Positions 6,514 to 14,379 of a stretch of DNA of 38,301 nucleotides are shown here, in pieces (positions within the stretch are counted from its first letter, which is position 1; every line of letters begins with the position of its first letter). The notes beneath the pieces were generated by a model that worked only from the letters and a program-made list of their open reading frames with translations, was not told where the DNA came from and did not search any database. The DNA comes from DASTPP01 sp035762175. Its GTDB lineage: Bacteria > Myxococcota_A > Polyangia > Polyangiales > Polyangiaceae. A program made the position numbers and the translations under genes. The stretch is from positions 1 to 38,301 of the forward strand of contig DASTPP010000074.1 in assembly GCA_035762175.1 (NCBI GenBank). Reading direction: 5' to 3'.

Positions 6514-8868
6514 ATGGGCTGTTCTTCTCACGACTGCGGCTGCAAGGGCGGCCGGGGCGCCCCCGCGCCCCGGCGCCTGCCCGTCCTCGGGCGAGCCGCC
6601 CCCCCCGGCACCTCGCCCCCTGCCGGCCCCCGCGCCGTGGCCCCGCCGGCGGCCCACGCCGGCACGCACCTCGACCCGGCGCTGGGGGCGCTGCCCCCGC
6701 CGACGAACGACGCCCCCATGCCGATACCCTGGCTCGGCAAGGCGGGCCCGGTCGAGGCGCTCGACGCGCACCTGTTCGCGCCGCCGCCCCTTCCGGCAGG
6801 GCGGCGCCCGACGCCGGCGGCCCCGACGAACGAAGCCTCCGACGTCGCGTCGACCTCGGCTGCGCGGCGAGCCGAAGCGGCGAAGCTTCAGCGCGAGGTG
6901 GTCGAGGGGGCCGAGGCGGCGGGGGCCAAGGCGCCGGCCGCCTCGGCCGACGTCGAGCGCGCGCCGGCCGGCGCCGACGCGGCGAAGCTCGAGCGCACGA
7001 TGGCGGGGCGCGCGGTGGCGCGGCTGCGGGCGACGAGCGATCGGCTCGGGCTCGGCACCCCGCGCGACGGGGGCCCGGCGCTCGCGTCGGCCGCGTCGGT
7101 GCCGATGGGCGGCGCCCTCGAGGCGAAGCCGGCGCGGCCGAAGAAGCTCGACCCCAAACGGCCCGGGTCGGGCATTCCGGCGCGGCGGGCGATTCGCATC
7201 CTGGTCTGGGTGCGGCGCTTCGCGCAGGCGGGCTTCTTCGCCCTCTTCATGTACTTTCTCTTCCAGACGACCTTCCGCGGCTCGTTCAACGCCGCCGCGG
7301 GCGAGGCGGTGCGGCTGCCCCTGCCGGTCGAGGCGTTCTTGCTCGCCGACCCCTTCGTGGCGGCGATGACCCTGCTCTCGACGCACACCGTCTACCGGGG
7401 GCTGCTCTGGTCGCTCGGGCTCTTGGCCCTGACCCTCGTCTTCGGCCGCGTCTTCTGCGGCTGGATCTGCCCCTTCGGCACGCTGCACCACTTCACCGCC
7501 TGGCTCTGGCCGAGCCGCGTCGGCCGGGGCGGCAGCCGCGTCGACGCGAACAAGACGCACGGCTACCAGCGGGCGAAGTACTATTTGCTCTACTTCTTCC
7601 TGGTGGCGGCCGCGGCGGGCAGCGCGCTCGGCGGGCTCTTCGACCCCATCTGCGTGGTCGTGCGCGCCATCGGCCTCGCCGTCTTGCCGGCGGCGCAGTA
7701 CGTAACGGGGCACGGGCTCTCGGTCGCGTCCGAGTCGAACAGCCGGGCCCTGCAGGCGTTCGGCGATGGCACCCAAGACCTGCTCGCCGCCCACGTCTGG
7801 AACGCCAAGCAGTTTTACTATCACCACGCCTGGCTCATCGGCTTTCTCTTCGTCGCGGTGCTCTTCATGAACCGGTTCATCCCCCGGTTCTGGTGCCGCG
7901 TGCTCTGCCCGCTCGGCGCCTTCCTCGGGGTGTTCGCCCGTTATGCGCTCTTCGGCATGGAGAAAGACCACGCCAAGTGCACCGACTGCAACCTCTGCCT
8001 CGTCAACTGCCAGGGCGCCGACTCGCCCCAGGGCGGCGTCAAGCACCGCCAGGACGAGTGCCACATGTGCCTCAACTGCGAGGCCGCCTGCCCCGAAGAC
8101 GTCATCAAGTTCCGGCTCTTGCCGAGCCGAGGCTCGACCATCACCAAGCCCGACACCGAGCGGCGCACCGCGCTCGCGGTGGCCGGGGCGGGCGTCATCG
8201 CGCTGCCGGCGATGCGCATCGCCGACGGGCTCGACGCCAACTACCACTCGAAGGTGATCCGGCCGCCGGGCTCGGTCGAAGAGCGCGAATTTCTCGAGCG
8301 GTGCATCCGGTGCGCCGAGTGCATGAAGGTCTGCCCGAACAACGCCCTGCACCCTGCGCTCTTCGAGGCCGGCGTCGAGGGCCTGTGGACCCCCATTCTC
8401 ATCGCGCGAATCGGCTACTGCGAGCACTCGTGCGTGCTCTGCGGCCAGGCCTGCCCGACGGGGGCGATTCAGAAGATCACCGAGAAAGAGAAGCAGGGCA
8501 TCGGCCAGGCGCCCGTGCGCATCGGCACCGCCTTCTACGACCACGGCCGCTGCCTGCCCTGGGCGATGTCGACGCCCTGCATCGTCTGCGAAGAGTTCTG
8601 CCCGACCTCGCCCAAGGCCATCTGGGTCGAGGAGGTCGACATCCCCAAGCGGGATGACAAGCCCGGGCCCGACGGCAAAGAGCCCGCGATGCTCACGGTG
8701 CACGTGCAGCGCCCGCACGTCGACCCGGCGCTCTGCATCGGCTGCGGGGCGTGCGAGAAGGTCTGCCCGGTGCAAGACCAGCCGGCCGTCTACGTCACCA
8801 GCGTGGGCGAGACGCGCTCGAAGACGAACGTCATCTTGCTCGAGGGCGAGAGCTACAACCGCACCTGA
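6514..8868 (+). CDS. Membrane polyferredoxin, NapH-like plus NapG/MauM-like fusion
   Basis: A 784-residue iron-sulfur membrane protein. The ATG at 6514 follows GAGGTGG with 8-base spacing; a GTG at 6502 is less likely. Order: a Cys-rich start (MGCSSHDCGCKGG), about 190 residues of Ala/Pro/Glu low complexity, then hydrophobic segments interleaved with the NapH/NosR-type motifs CGWICPFG (about 312) and CRVLCPLG (about 460). Two 4Fe-4S clusters follow (CTDCNLCLVNC near 490, CHMCLNCEAACP near 515). The second half resembles NapG/MauM: an RRTALAVAGAG hydrophobic start, then CIRCAECMKVCP (about 597), CEHSCVLCGQACP (about 635), CIVCEEFCP (about 690) and CIGCGACEKVCP (about 740). It probably carries electrons from quinol or a cytoplasmic donor towards periplasmic partners. 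No nitrate or methylamine reductase genes are nearby; the operon partner is the DUF362 protein. Confidence 0.88.
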   Translation: MGCSSHDCGCKGGRGAPAPRRLPVLGRAAPPGTSPPAGPRAVAPPAAHAGTHLDPALGALPPPTNDAPMPIPWLGKAGPVEALDAHLFAPPPLPAGRRPTPAAPTNEASDVASTSAARRAEAAKLQREVVEGAEAAGAKAPAASADVERAPAGADAAKLERTMAGRAVARLRATSDRLGLGTPRDGGPALASAASVPMGGALEAKPARPKKLDPKRPGSGIPARRAIRILVWVRRFAQAGFFALFMYFLFQTTFRGSFNAAAGEAVRLPLPVEAFLLADPFVAAMTLLSTHTVYRGLLWSLGLLALTLVFGRVFCGWICPFGTLHHFTAWLWPSRVGRGGSRVDANKTHGYQRAKYYLLYFFLVAAAAGSALGGLFDPICVVVRAIGLAVLPAAQYVTGHGLSVASESNSRALQAFGDGTQDLLAAHVWNAKQFYYHHAWLIGFLFVAVLFMNRFIPRFWCRVLCPLGAFLGVFARYALFGMEKDHAKCTDCNLCLVNCQGADSPQGGVKHRQDECHMCLNCEAACPEDVIKFRLLPSRGSTITKPDTERRTALAVAGAGVIALPAMRIADGLDANYHSKVIRPPGSVEEREFLERCIRCAECMKVCPNNALHPALFEAGVEGLWTPILIARIGYCEHSCVLCGQACPTGAIQKITEKEKQGIGQAPVRIGTAFYDHGRCLPWAMSTPCIVCEEFCPTSPKAIWVEEVDIPKRDDKPGPDGKEPAMLTVHVQRPHVDPALCIGCGACEKVCPVQDQPAVYVTSVGETRSKTNVILLEGESYNRT

Positions 8869-8877
8869 GCGGCGCGC

Positions 8878-9234
8878 GTGGCACGAGTGCGTCGGCCGGT
8901 GGCACGAAACGACTTCGCCCGCGGCCTCGCCCTCGCCGCCGCGCTCGCGGCCGCCCTGCCGGGCTGCGACGAGCGCGCGGCGCAGTGCTCCGCGATCGCG
9001 AGGCGCTTCCGGGCCGAGCTCGACAAGGGCGGCGCGTGCGGCACGGACGCCGACTGCGCGTGCTACAACCCGGTGGCGAGCGGGCTCGCCTGCGGCGGCA
9101 CGACCGACCGGGCGACGGCGGGGCGGCTCTCGCTGATCGAGGTCGAGTTTTACGCCGCCAAGTGCCCCTGGCCGCACCAGTGCGAGGCGCAGGTGTGCGC
9201 GCCCAAGTGCCGCGCCGGGCGCTGCGGGCCCTGA
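8878..9234 (+). CDS. Small Cys-rich lipoprotein
   Basis: A predicted 118-residue exported protein starting 9 bp after the polyferredoxin stop, so probably in the same transcript. The N-terminus has Arg residues, a long Ala/Leu core and the lipobox L-P-G-C with Cys30. The mature part is short and rich in Cys (about ten residues, in patterns such as CGTDADCACYNP and CEAQVCAPKC), suggesting disulfides. The start is uncertain: GTG codons at 8878, 8887 and 8899 are in frame, and the first was chosen for the fullest signal peptide. No family was recognised. The position beside redox genes is suggestive only. Confidence 0.7.
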   Translation: MARVRRPVARNDFARGLALAAALAAALPGCDERAAQCSAIARRFRAELDKGGACGTDADCACYNPVASGLACGGTTDRATAGRLSLIEVEFYAAKCPWPHQCEAQVCAPKCRAGRCGP

Positions 9235-9280
9235 GCCCCGCGCGGGCCGGTCGCCGCGGCCCCGCAGGGGGCGGTCGCCG

Positions 9281-9308
9281 TTGCGCGCCGCGCCGGAGTG
9301 GGTATCCT
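9281..9308 (+). promoter_or_regulatory. Possible sigma-70 promoter, leaderless
   Basis: TTGCGC at 9281-9286 and TATCCT at 9303-9308 are spaced by 16 bp. The ATG at 9318 lies only 9 bases past the -10 box, so a transcript from here would be nearly leaderless. No ribosome binding site is seen before that ATG, which agrees with this. Confidence 0.35.
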
Positions 9309-9317
9309 GCGGCCCCG

Positions 9318-10334
9318 ATGGGCGCAATCGGGGGGCGCTCGGCGCGGGCGTGGGGGCGGGCACTGCTGGCGGCCGCGGCCGGCTGTATCGTGTCGTCTTG
9401 TGGGGCGGCCGACGAAGGGCCGCGCGCGCCCCTAATCACCGCCGAGGCGATCGCCCGCTGGCAGCTGCTCACGACGAGCTGCGGCCGATTCCCGGTCGAT
9501 GTCGTGGCCGGTACGCTCGGGTTTTACGACCCCGGCGGCCTCCAGGTCTCGAGAGAGGGCCCGGCCTTCTTCGACCGGGTGGCCTGCCTGGCCGAGCCCC
9601 GGCAGGGCTGCGCCGGCCTCGAAGACTGCCTGGCGACGACCGCCGCGGTGGCGCCCGAGCTCTGCCAGGCGGCCCCGTGCGAGGGCTCGGTGGTACAGAC
9701 GTGCACCGCGCTCGGGTCGGGCCTCTATTCGGTGCTGCGCACCGACTGCGCGTCCTTCGGCCTCGCTTGCGGCGAGTATGGGTGCGTTTCGACCGGCGCG
9801 CCTTGCGACGAACGAACCCACCGGGGACGTTGCGTGGCGGGGGCTCCGATCGGCTGCGAGGGGGGCGTCGAGCAGGTCGGCATGGCCTGCGGGCTCTTCG
9901 GGCAGTCCTGCGTCGTAGACGATAGGGGTGACCGTCCGGTCGCTCGCTGCGAGGGCGAGAGCCCCCTGCCTTGTCAGCGCAGGTGGTCTCAGCTCGCGGG
10001 TCGCGAGCTGCACGGGCTCGGTTGCTCGGGCACGAGGCTGCGGGCGTGCGGGCCCGACGGCAGCGAGGCGTACGTCGACTGCGGGGCGTGGGTGGCGGGC
10101 GCGTCGTGCCAGCAGGCGATCGACCCGGGGGCCGGAGAGCCCGTCTACTTCTGCGGCGTCGCCTCCGAATGCGACCCTTTCTCCGATCGCATGCTCCGGT
10201 GCGAGGGCGACGCGTTGGTGTTCTGCAACGGCGGCCGGCTCGAGCGGCTCGACTGCAAGACGCTCGGCTTCGCGGCCTGCGGCGACAATGGGTACGGCAA
10301 CCGTTGTCTCTTTGCGCCACCGACGGCGCCCTGA
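9318..10334 (+). CDS. Cys-rich exported lipoprotein, unknown function
   Basis: A 338-residue secreted protein that I do not recognise. The N-terminus (MGAIGGRSARAWGRALLAAAAGC) is a signal peptide with a lipobox at A-A-G-C (Cys23); S-S-C at 28 is an alternative. The rest contains more than 20 Cys in evenly spread, repeating short units of the form CxGxxLxxC-(10-12)-CGxxG, e.g. MLRCEGDALVFCNGG followed by LDCKTLGFAACGDNGYG, which suggests several small disulfide-bonded modules, each reading like a label-count-label motif. Proteins of this kind are common in Polyangiales genomes and usually uncharacterised. It follows the polyferredoxin operon by 83 bp and may have its own promoter. It is convergent with the tetR region. 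Confidence 0.75.
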   Translation: MGAIGGRSARAWGRALLAAAAGCIVSSCGAADEGPRAPLITAEAIARWQLLTTSCGRFPVDVVAGTLGFYDPGGLQVSREGPAFFDRVACLAEPRQGCAGLEDCLATTAAVAPELCQAAPCEGSVVQTCTALGSGLYSVLRTDCASFGLACGEYGCVSTGAPCDERTHRGRCVAGAPIGCEGGVEQVGMACGLFGQSCVVDDRGDRPVARCEGESPLPCQRRWSQLAGRELHGLGCSGTRLRACGPDGSEAYVDCGAWVAGASCQQAIDPGAGEPVYFCGVASECDPFSDRMLRCEGDALVFCNGGRLERLDCKTLGFAACGDNGYGNRCLFAPPTAP

Positions 10335-10433
10335 ACCCCGACGGGCGGGGGCCGTCGCCTGACGGGCGCGGGTACGGGGCCCTCGTGACGTCGACCCCGC
10401 CCGTCGTGCCGGGGGCACCGCGCGGGGCGCGCG

Positions 10434-10510
10434 TCAGCTGCGCAGGTACGACGCGCCGTTGACGTCGACGATGGCGCCGGTCATCGAGGCGGGGGCCCCG
10501 GGGGCGAAGG
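10434..10510 (-). pseudogene. C-terminal remnant of a second SDR gene
   Basis: The minus strand encodes APASMTGAIVDVNGASYLRS followed by a stop at 10434-10436. This is nearly identical to the last 20 residues and stop of the intact SDR at 11946 (Val for Ile at one position). At DNA level 10429-10495 matches 11941-12007 with three or four changes, mostly silent. Upstream of about 10510 the similarity fades and no SDR start or nucleotide-binding motif is present. The tetR reading frame ends inside this remnant. Confidence 0.8.
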
Positions 10511-11122
10511 GGCGCAGGGCGGGGCGAGCGTCGCGACCGCTTCGGCCACGAAGGCCTCGAGGGCGGCTCGGTCGGCGCCGGCCCGCGCCCGAATCGCAAG
10601 GCTGTGCAGCGCCGCCGCCGCGAGCTTGGCGAGGGTCGAGGGGCTCGCCGCCGCGGCGATCTCGCCGGCGGCCGCGGCCGCGCCGAAGCGCCGCTCGAAG
10701 CCCGCGTCGATGCGGCCGAGCAGGGTGGCCAGCGCGGCCCGAACGGCGGGCGTGCTCGGCGCCTCGACCGGCGCGGTGCAAAGCACGAAGCAGCCGCGCG
10801 GCCCGGCGTCGCCCGAAAGGTAAAATTCGAGGCTCTTGAGGTAGAACGCGCGCAGCCCCTCGGCCAAGGGCCGGCCGGGCGCGAAGGCCTGCACGAAGGC
10901 TGCCTCGAGCCAGCCGGCAAAGCGCGCCATGGCCTTGAGGTACATGGTCTCTTTGTCGCCGAAGGCCAGGTAAAGGCTCTGCCGCTTCACGCCCGCGGCC
11001 TCGGCCAGGTCGTCGAGGGATGCGCCCCCGAACCCCTTCGTCCAGAAGGTGTCGAGCAGCGCATCAAGCATGCGGTCTTCGTCGAACGTGCGCGGGCGGC
11101 CGCGGGGGCGAGGTGGGTTCAT
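10481..11122 (-). CDS. TetR/AcrR-family repressor
   Basis: A 213-residue TetR-family regulator. Residues 14-60 form the N-terminal DNA-binding domain (MLDALLDTFWTKGFGGASLD, then DLAEAAGVKRQSLYLAFGDK), followed by a helical ligand-binding domain containing LKSLEFYLSGDAGPRGCFVL, typical of the group that controls small dehydrogenase or transferase genes. The ATG at 11122 was preferred to a TTG at 11140, since it follows the operator repeat and precedes the usual Arg/Pro-rich start. It is divergent from the glutathione transferase gene, and a 12-bp inverted repeat starts at its own start codon, so it probably represses itself and the transferase. Its stop codon (10481-10483) lies within the SDR remnant, and the last dozen residues (PPCAPSPPGPPPR) look like junction sequence, so the natural C-terminus may have been altered. 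Confidence 0.9.
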   Translation of the reverse strand: MNPPRPRGRPRTFDEDRMLDALLDTFWTKGFGGASLDDLAEAAGVKRQSLYLAFGDKETMYLKAMARFAGWLEAAFVQAFAPGRPLAEGLRAFYLKSLEFYLSGDAGPRGCFVLCTAPVEAPSTPAVRAALATLLGRIDAGFERRFGAAAAAGEIAAAASPSTLAKLAAAALHSLAIRARAGADRAALEAFVAEAVATLAPPCAPSPPGPPPR

Positions 11123-11184
11123 TTTCCGACCGTTTCGCAATTAATTCCTTGCGCGCCCGATTTTCGGGCGATACGGTCGGAAAA
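11122..11184. promoter_or_regulatory. Inverted-repeat operator for the TetR regulator
   Basis: TTTTCCGACCGT at 11122-11133 is mirrored perfectly by ACGGTCGGAAAA at 11173-11184. Between them is a second palindrome, CGCCCGA-TTT-TCGGGCG (11154-11170). The repeat spans the whole space between tetR and the glutathione transferase gene, the standard place for TetR operators. One arm overlaps the tetR start codon and the other the proposed -10 of the transferase. Confidence 0.65.
11149..11177 (+). promoter_or_regulatory. Possible promoter of the glutathione transferase gene
   Basis: TTGCGC at 11149-11154 and TACGGT at 11172-11177 are 17 bp apart. The -10 box overlaps the right arm of the inverted repeat, as expected for a repressible promoter. 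The match is modest in this GC-rich setting. Confidence 0.35.
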
Positions 11185-11210
11185 GAAAGCACACCCCCAG
11201 GAGACCCGCC

Positions 11211-11831
11211 ATGGACCTTTATTTCGCGCCCCTTTCTTGTTCGCTCGCGACCCGCATCGCCCTCTACGAGAGCGGGCAATCGGCCGGCTTTCACGAGGTC
11301 GAGCTCGGCACCAAGCGGCTCAAAGAGGGCGGCGACTACCTCGCGATCAACCCCAAGGGGCAGGTGCCCGCGCTGCGCACGGGCGACGGGCGCCTTCTGA
11401 CCGAGGGCCCGGCGGTGCTGCAGTACGTGGCAGACCGGGCGCCCGGGGCGGGGCTGGCGCCGGCGGCGGGCGACCCGGCCCGGTACGAGCTTCAGCTCTG
11501 GCTCAATTACATCGCCACCGAGGTGCACAAGGCGGTGTTCTATTTTCTCTTCAACCCGGCGAGCCCGCCGGAGGTGAAGGCCTTCGTGCGCGACGCGATC
11601 TTGCCGTCGCGCTACGACCACCTGTCGCGGCACCTCGAGAGCCGCGAGTTCTTGCTCGACCGCTTCACGGTGGCCGACGCCTACCTGGTCACGAGCTTGA
11701 CCTGGGCCGCGCCGGGCGGCGTCGATCTGGGCCGCTGGCCGGTGCTGGCGGCCTACCACAAGCGGCTGCTCGGGCGGCCCGCGGTCGCGCGGGCCTTGGG
11801 CGAAGAGCTCGCGCTGCGCCAACCGGCTTGA
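11211..11831 (+). CDS. Glutathione S-transferase, beta-class like
   Basis: A 206-residue cytoplasmic glutathione transferase. AGGAGA lies 7 bases before the ATG. The N-terminal thioredoxin-like domain (1-80) has the beta-class start MDLYFAPLSCSLATRIALYE with Cys10 at the catalytic position, the cis-Pro segment KGQVPAL and the gamma-glutamyl-binding ...LTEGPAVLQYVAD. The all-helical C-terminal domain (about 90-206) includes FTVADAYLVTSLTWA, the conserved N-capping motif of GSTs. Such enzymes conjugate or reduce electrophiles with glutathione. It is divergent from tetR and convergent with the SDR; together with the SDR and aldehyde dehydrogenase it suggests an inducible detoxification or electrophile-handling locus, which is an inference from context. 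Confidence 0.93.
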   Translation: MDLYFAPLSCSLATRIALYESGQSAGFHEVELGTKRLKEGGDYLAINPKGQVPALRTGDGRLLTEGPAVLQYVADRAPGAGLAPAAGDPARYELQLWLNYIATEVHKAVFYFLFNPASPPEVKAFVRDAILPSRYDHLSRHLESREFLLDRFTVADAYLVTSLTWAAPGGVDLGRWPVLAAYHKRLLGRPAVARALGEELALRQPA

Positions 11832-11945
11832 GGGCCGCGCTATGAACCAGACCGCACCGACCGGCGGCGCCCTCACCGCAGACTTGGTGGCGACCGGGCC
11901 CGCCGCGCGTGGCCCGCGCTGCCCGGCCCCGGCCCGGCGGGCGCG

Positions 11946-12728
11946 TCAGCTGCGCAGGTACGAGGCGCCGTTGACGTCGATGATGGCGCCGGTCATCGAG
12001 GCGGGGGCTTCGAGGGCGAGAAAGCGCACGACGGCGGCGACCTCGTCGGCGGTGGTGACGCGGCCGATGGGCATGTCTTGCACGATGGCCGCGCCGCGCT
12101 CGCCGCGCACGAAGGGGGCGACGCGCTCGGTGTCGACCCAGCCCGGGGCGACGGCGAAGGCGAGCACGTTCTTCGGGGCGAGGGCCTTGGCGAGCGACTG
12201 GGTCAGGGCGTTCAGGCCGGCCTTGCTGGCGCCGTAGGCGGGGGCCGTGGGCTCGCCCCGGAAGGCGCCGCGCGAGGAGACGTTGACCAGGCGGCCCGAG
12301 CCCGCCTCGGCCATGCGCCGGGCGGCGAGCTGGCAGAGCAGGGCGGGGGCGTCGAGGTTGATGGCGATCGTGCGGGCCCACGCCGCCTGGAAGGCCTCGA
12401 CGTCGAGCTCGAGCGGCGGGTGCTCTTCGTAGATGGCGGCGTTGTTGACGAGCACGTCGAAGCCGCCGAAGGCGCCCCAGGCCTCTTCGAAGACGCGGCG
12501 CAGCTCTTCGGGGCGGGCGAGGTCGCCGTGGACGAGGGCGTGCGGGCCGCCGGGCAGCTCGACGCGCAGGGCCGAGGCCTCGGCGGCGTGATCGCGCGCG
12601 TGCAAGACGAGGCGGGCGCCCCCGGCCGCGAGGGCCGTGGCGATGGCGCGGCCGATGCCGCGGCCGGCGCCGGTGACGAGGACGCGGCGCTCGCCGCCCG
12701 GGGGCCTGGTCGTGTCGGGGGTGGTCAC
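11946..12728 (-). CDS. Short-chain dehydrogenase/reductase (SDR)
   Basis: A 260-residue classical SDR, NAD(P)-dependent. Motifs: TGAGRGIG (19-26) for cofactor binding, NNAA (95-98), and the catalytic Ser152, Tyr165 and Lys169 (VSSRGAF then YGASK). The C-terminus AIIDVNGASYLRS is like that of FabG-type reductases, in which it forms part of the substrate-binding and oligomer surface. The start is a GTG at 12728. It lies 44 bp downstream of the aldehyde dehydrogenase on the same strand and is likely cotranscribed with it; alcohol-to-aldehyde and aldehyde-to-acid steps would fit such a pair. A fragment of a paralogous SDR gene is kept next to tetR. Confidence 0.92.
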   Translation of the reverse strand: MTTPDTTRPPGGERRVLVTGAGRGIGRAIATALAAGGARLVLHARDHAAEASALRVELPGGPHALVHGDLARPEELRRVFEEAWGAFGGFDVLVNNAAIYEEHPPLELDVEAFQAAWARTIAINLDAPALLCQLAARRMAEAGSGRLVNVSSRGAFRGEPTAPAYGASKAGLNALTQSLAKALAPKNVLAFAVAPGWVDTERVAPFVRGERGAAIVQDMPIGRVTTADEVAAVVRFLALEAPASMTGAIIDVNGASYLRS

Positions 12729-12772
12729 GGAGAGCGCGTACGCGAGGGGGCGGCGTTCGTCAACGGGCGGGG

Positions 12773-14188
12773 TCAGGGCCGCAGCACGAGCACGCGCTCG
12801 TCGCTGAGCTCGTGCATCGCGTAGCGCACGCCCTCGCGGCCGAGGCCCGAGCCCTTGTTGCCGCCGTAGGGCATGTTATCGGACCGGAACGAGGGCGCGT
12901 CGTTGACGACGACGCCGCCGACGTCGAGCTCGGCGAAGGCGCGCCGCACCTTGCGCAGATCGTTGGTGAAGAGCCCCGCCTGCAGGCCGTAGTCGCCCGC
13001 GTTGACCGCCTCGAGGGCGGCGCCGAAGTCGGCCGCCCGCTCGACGAGCGCCACCGGGCCGAAGATCTCTTCGCCGTACGCCTTCGTGTCGCGCGGCACG
13101 CCCGCGAGCACCGTCGGGGCGAAGAGGCGCCCCTCGCGCGTGCCGCCGCAGAGCGCCCTGGCGCCCCGGCCGAGGGCCTCGCGCACCCAGGCCTCGATGC
13201 GCTCGGCCGAGGCGTCGTCGATGACGGGCCCGACGACGACGTCGTCGCGGCCGGGGTCGCCGGCCGGCAAGGCCTTGACCTTCTGCACGAACGTCTCGAC
13301 GAACGCGTCGTAGGCGGGCGCCTCGACGACGAGGCGCTGGGCCTTGATGCACACCTGGCCCGCGTAGGTGAAGGCGCCGGCCGCGAGGCGCTCGGCCGCC
13401 GCGTCGAGGTCGGCGTCGGCGCAGACGATGGCGCCGGCGTTGCCCCCGAGCTCGAGCACCACCTTGCCCCGGGCCGAGGCCTTCAGGCGCCAGCCGACGC
13501 GGGCGCTGCCGGTGAAGCTGACCACGCGCACGCGCGGGTCGGTGGCGAGCGCCTCGGCGACCGAGTTATCGCAAGGCAAGACCTGCAGCGCCGCCGGGTC
13601 GGCGCCGGCCTCGAGGGCGAGCTCGGCCAGCATGATCTGCGCCGAGGGCGCCTGGGGCGGGGGCTTGATGATGATGGGGGCGCCGACCGCGAGGGCGGGG
13701 GCGACCTTGTGGGCGCCGAGGTTCAGGGGGAAGTTGAAGGGCACGATGCCCACGACGACCCCGGAGGCGAAGCGGCGCACCTCGCAGAAGGTGTTCTCGG
13801 CGCCCGGGGCGAGATCGACGGGCACGATCTCGCCGCCGTAGCGCGCGAGCTCGCTCGCCGCGAGCGTGAAGGTCTCGATCGCGCGCGCCAGCTCGACCCG
13901 CGCCGCCGCCCGCGGCTTGCCCGCCTCGCGCACGATGACCTCGACGAACTCGGCGCCGCGGCGGCCGAGGCCGCGGGCGATGCCGAAGAGCGTCTCGCGC
14001 CGCTTGCCGGCCGGCTGCGCGCGCAGCCGCGGCAGCGCCGCCCGCGCGGCCCGCAGCGCCCGGTCGGCGTGGGCCGTGGTCGCCTGCGCCACGCGCGCGA
14101 CCGTCTCGCCGTCCCACGGGGAGCGCACCTCGGCCCGCGAAGAGCCCTCGAGCCAGGCCCCGTCGAGAAGAAGGTTTCGTTCGATCAC
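12773..14188 (-). CDS. NAD(P)-dependent aldehyde dehydrogenase
   Basis: A 471-residue aldehyde dehydrogenase. The GTG at 14188 has a perfect GGAGGT ribosome binding site 5 bases upstream; in-frame TTG codons further up would add a low-complexity leader. Key residues: Asn152 in PFNFPLN, Lys175 in IIIKPPPQAP, Glu246 in LELGGN and the catalytic Cys280 in YAGQVCIKAQR, with EEIFGPV near the end. The PFNFPLNLGAHKVAPALAVG pattern resembles the lactaldehyde/GapN-like subgroup rather than betaine-aldehyde types. The natural substrate cannot be read from sequence. It is the first gene of a probable two-gene unit with the SDR. Confidence 0.93.
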   Translation of the reverse strand: MIERNLLLDGAWLEGSSRAEVRSPWDGETVARVAQATTAHADRALRAARAALPRLRAQPAGKRRETLFGIARGLGRRGAEFVEVIVREAGKPRAAARVELARAIETFTLAASELARYGGEIVPVDLAPGAENTFCEVRRFASGVVVGIVPFNFPLNLGAHKVAPALAVGAPIIIKPPPQAPSAQIMLAELALEAGADPAALQVLPCDNSVAEALATDPRVRVVSFTGSARVGWRLKASARGKVVLELGGNAGAIVCADADLDAAAERLAAGAFTYAGQVCIKAQRLVVEAPAYDAFVETFVQKVKALPAGDPGRDDVVVGPVIDDASAERIEAWVREALGRGARALCGGTREGRLFAPTVLAGVPRDTKAYGEEIFGPVALVERAADFGAALEAVNAGDYGLQAGLFTNDLRKVRRAFAELDVGGVVVNDAPSFRSDNMPYGGNKGSGLGREGVRYAMHELSDERVLVLRP

Positions 14189-14279
14189 AGAGACCTCCGC
14201 CGCCCCGGCCGCGCCCTCGCACGCGCCGCTGCTCGTGCCCAGCGTTGCCCGCGCCGCCCCGGGGCGCAAGGGCGGCCCG

Positions 14280-14356
14280 GGCCGCGTCCGCCGGTCACGC
14301 CGCCCGCCCCGACAGACGAGGCCCGGCCGCGTCCGTCGGTCACGCCGCCCGCCCCG
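14280..14356. repeat. Pair of 32-bp direct repeats upstream of the aldehyde dehydrogenase
   Basis: Copies at 14280-14311 and 14325-14356 differ at one base (period 45). They lie in the 191-bp gap between the aldehyde dehydrogenase start and the DUF4403 gene's stop and contain the core GGTCACGCCGCCCGCCCC. They could be binding sites controlling the dehydrogenase, or a slippage duplication. No promoter boxes were recognised. Confidence 0.65.
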
Positions 14357-14379
14357 GCGCCCGAAGCCCGCGGGCGGCC

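Noticed and set aside
8878..8895. TGGCAC-like sequence as a sigma-54 promoter
   Set aside because: The matching TTGC at -12 is absent and the sequence lies within the start of a gene in an operon.
6388..9363. 991-codon antisense frame over the polyferredoxin gene
   Set aside because: Its sequence mirrors the codons of the real iron-sulfur gene and shows no domain; antisense open frames are expected at this GC level.
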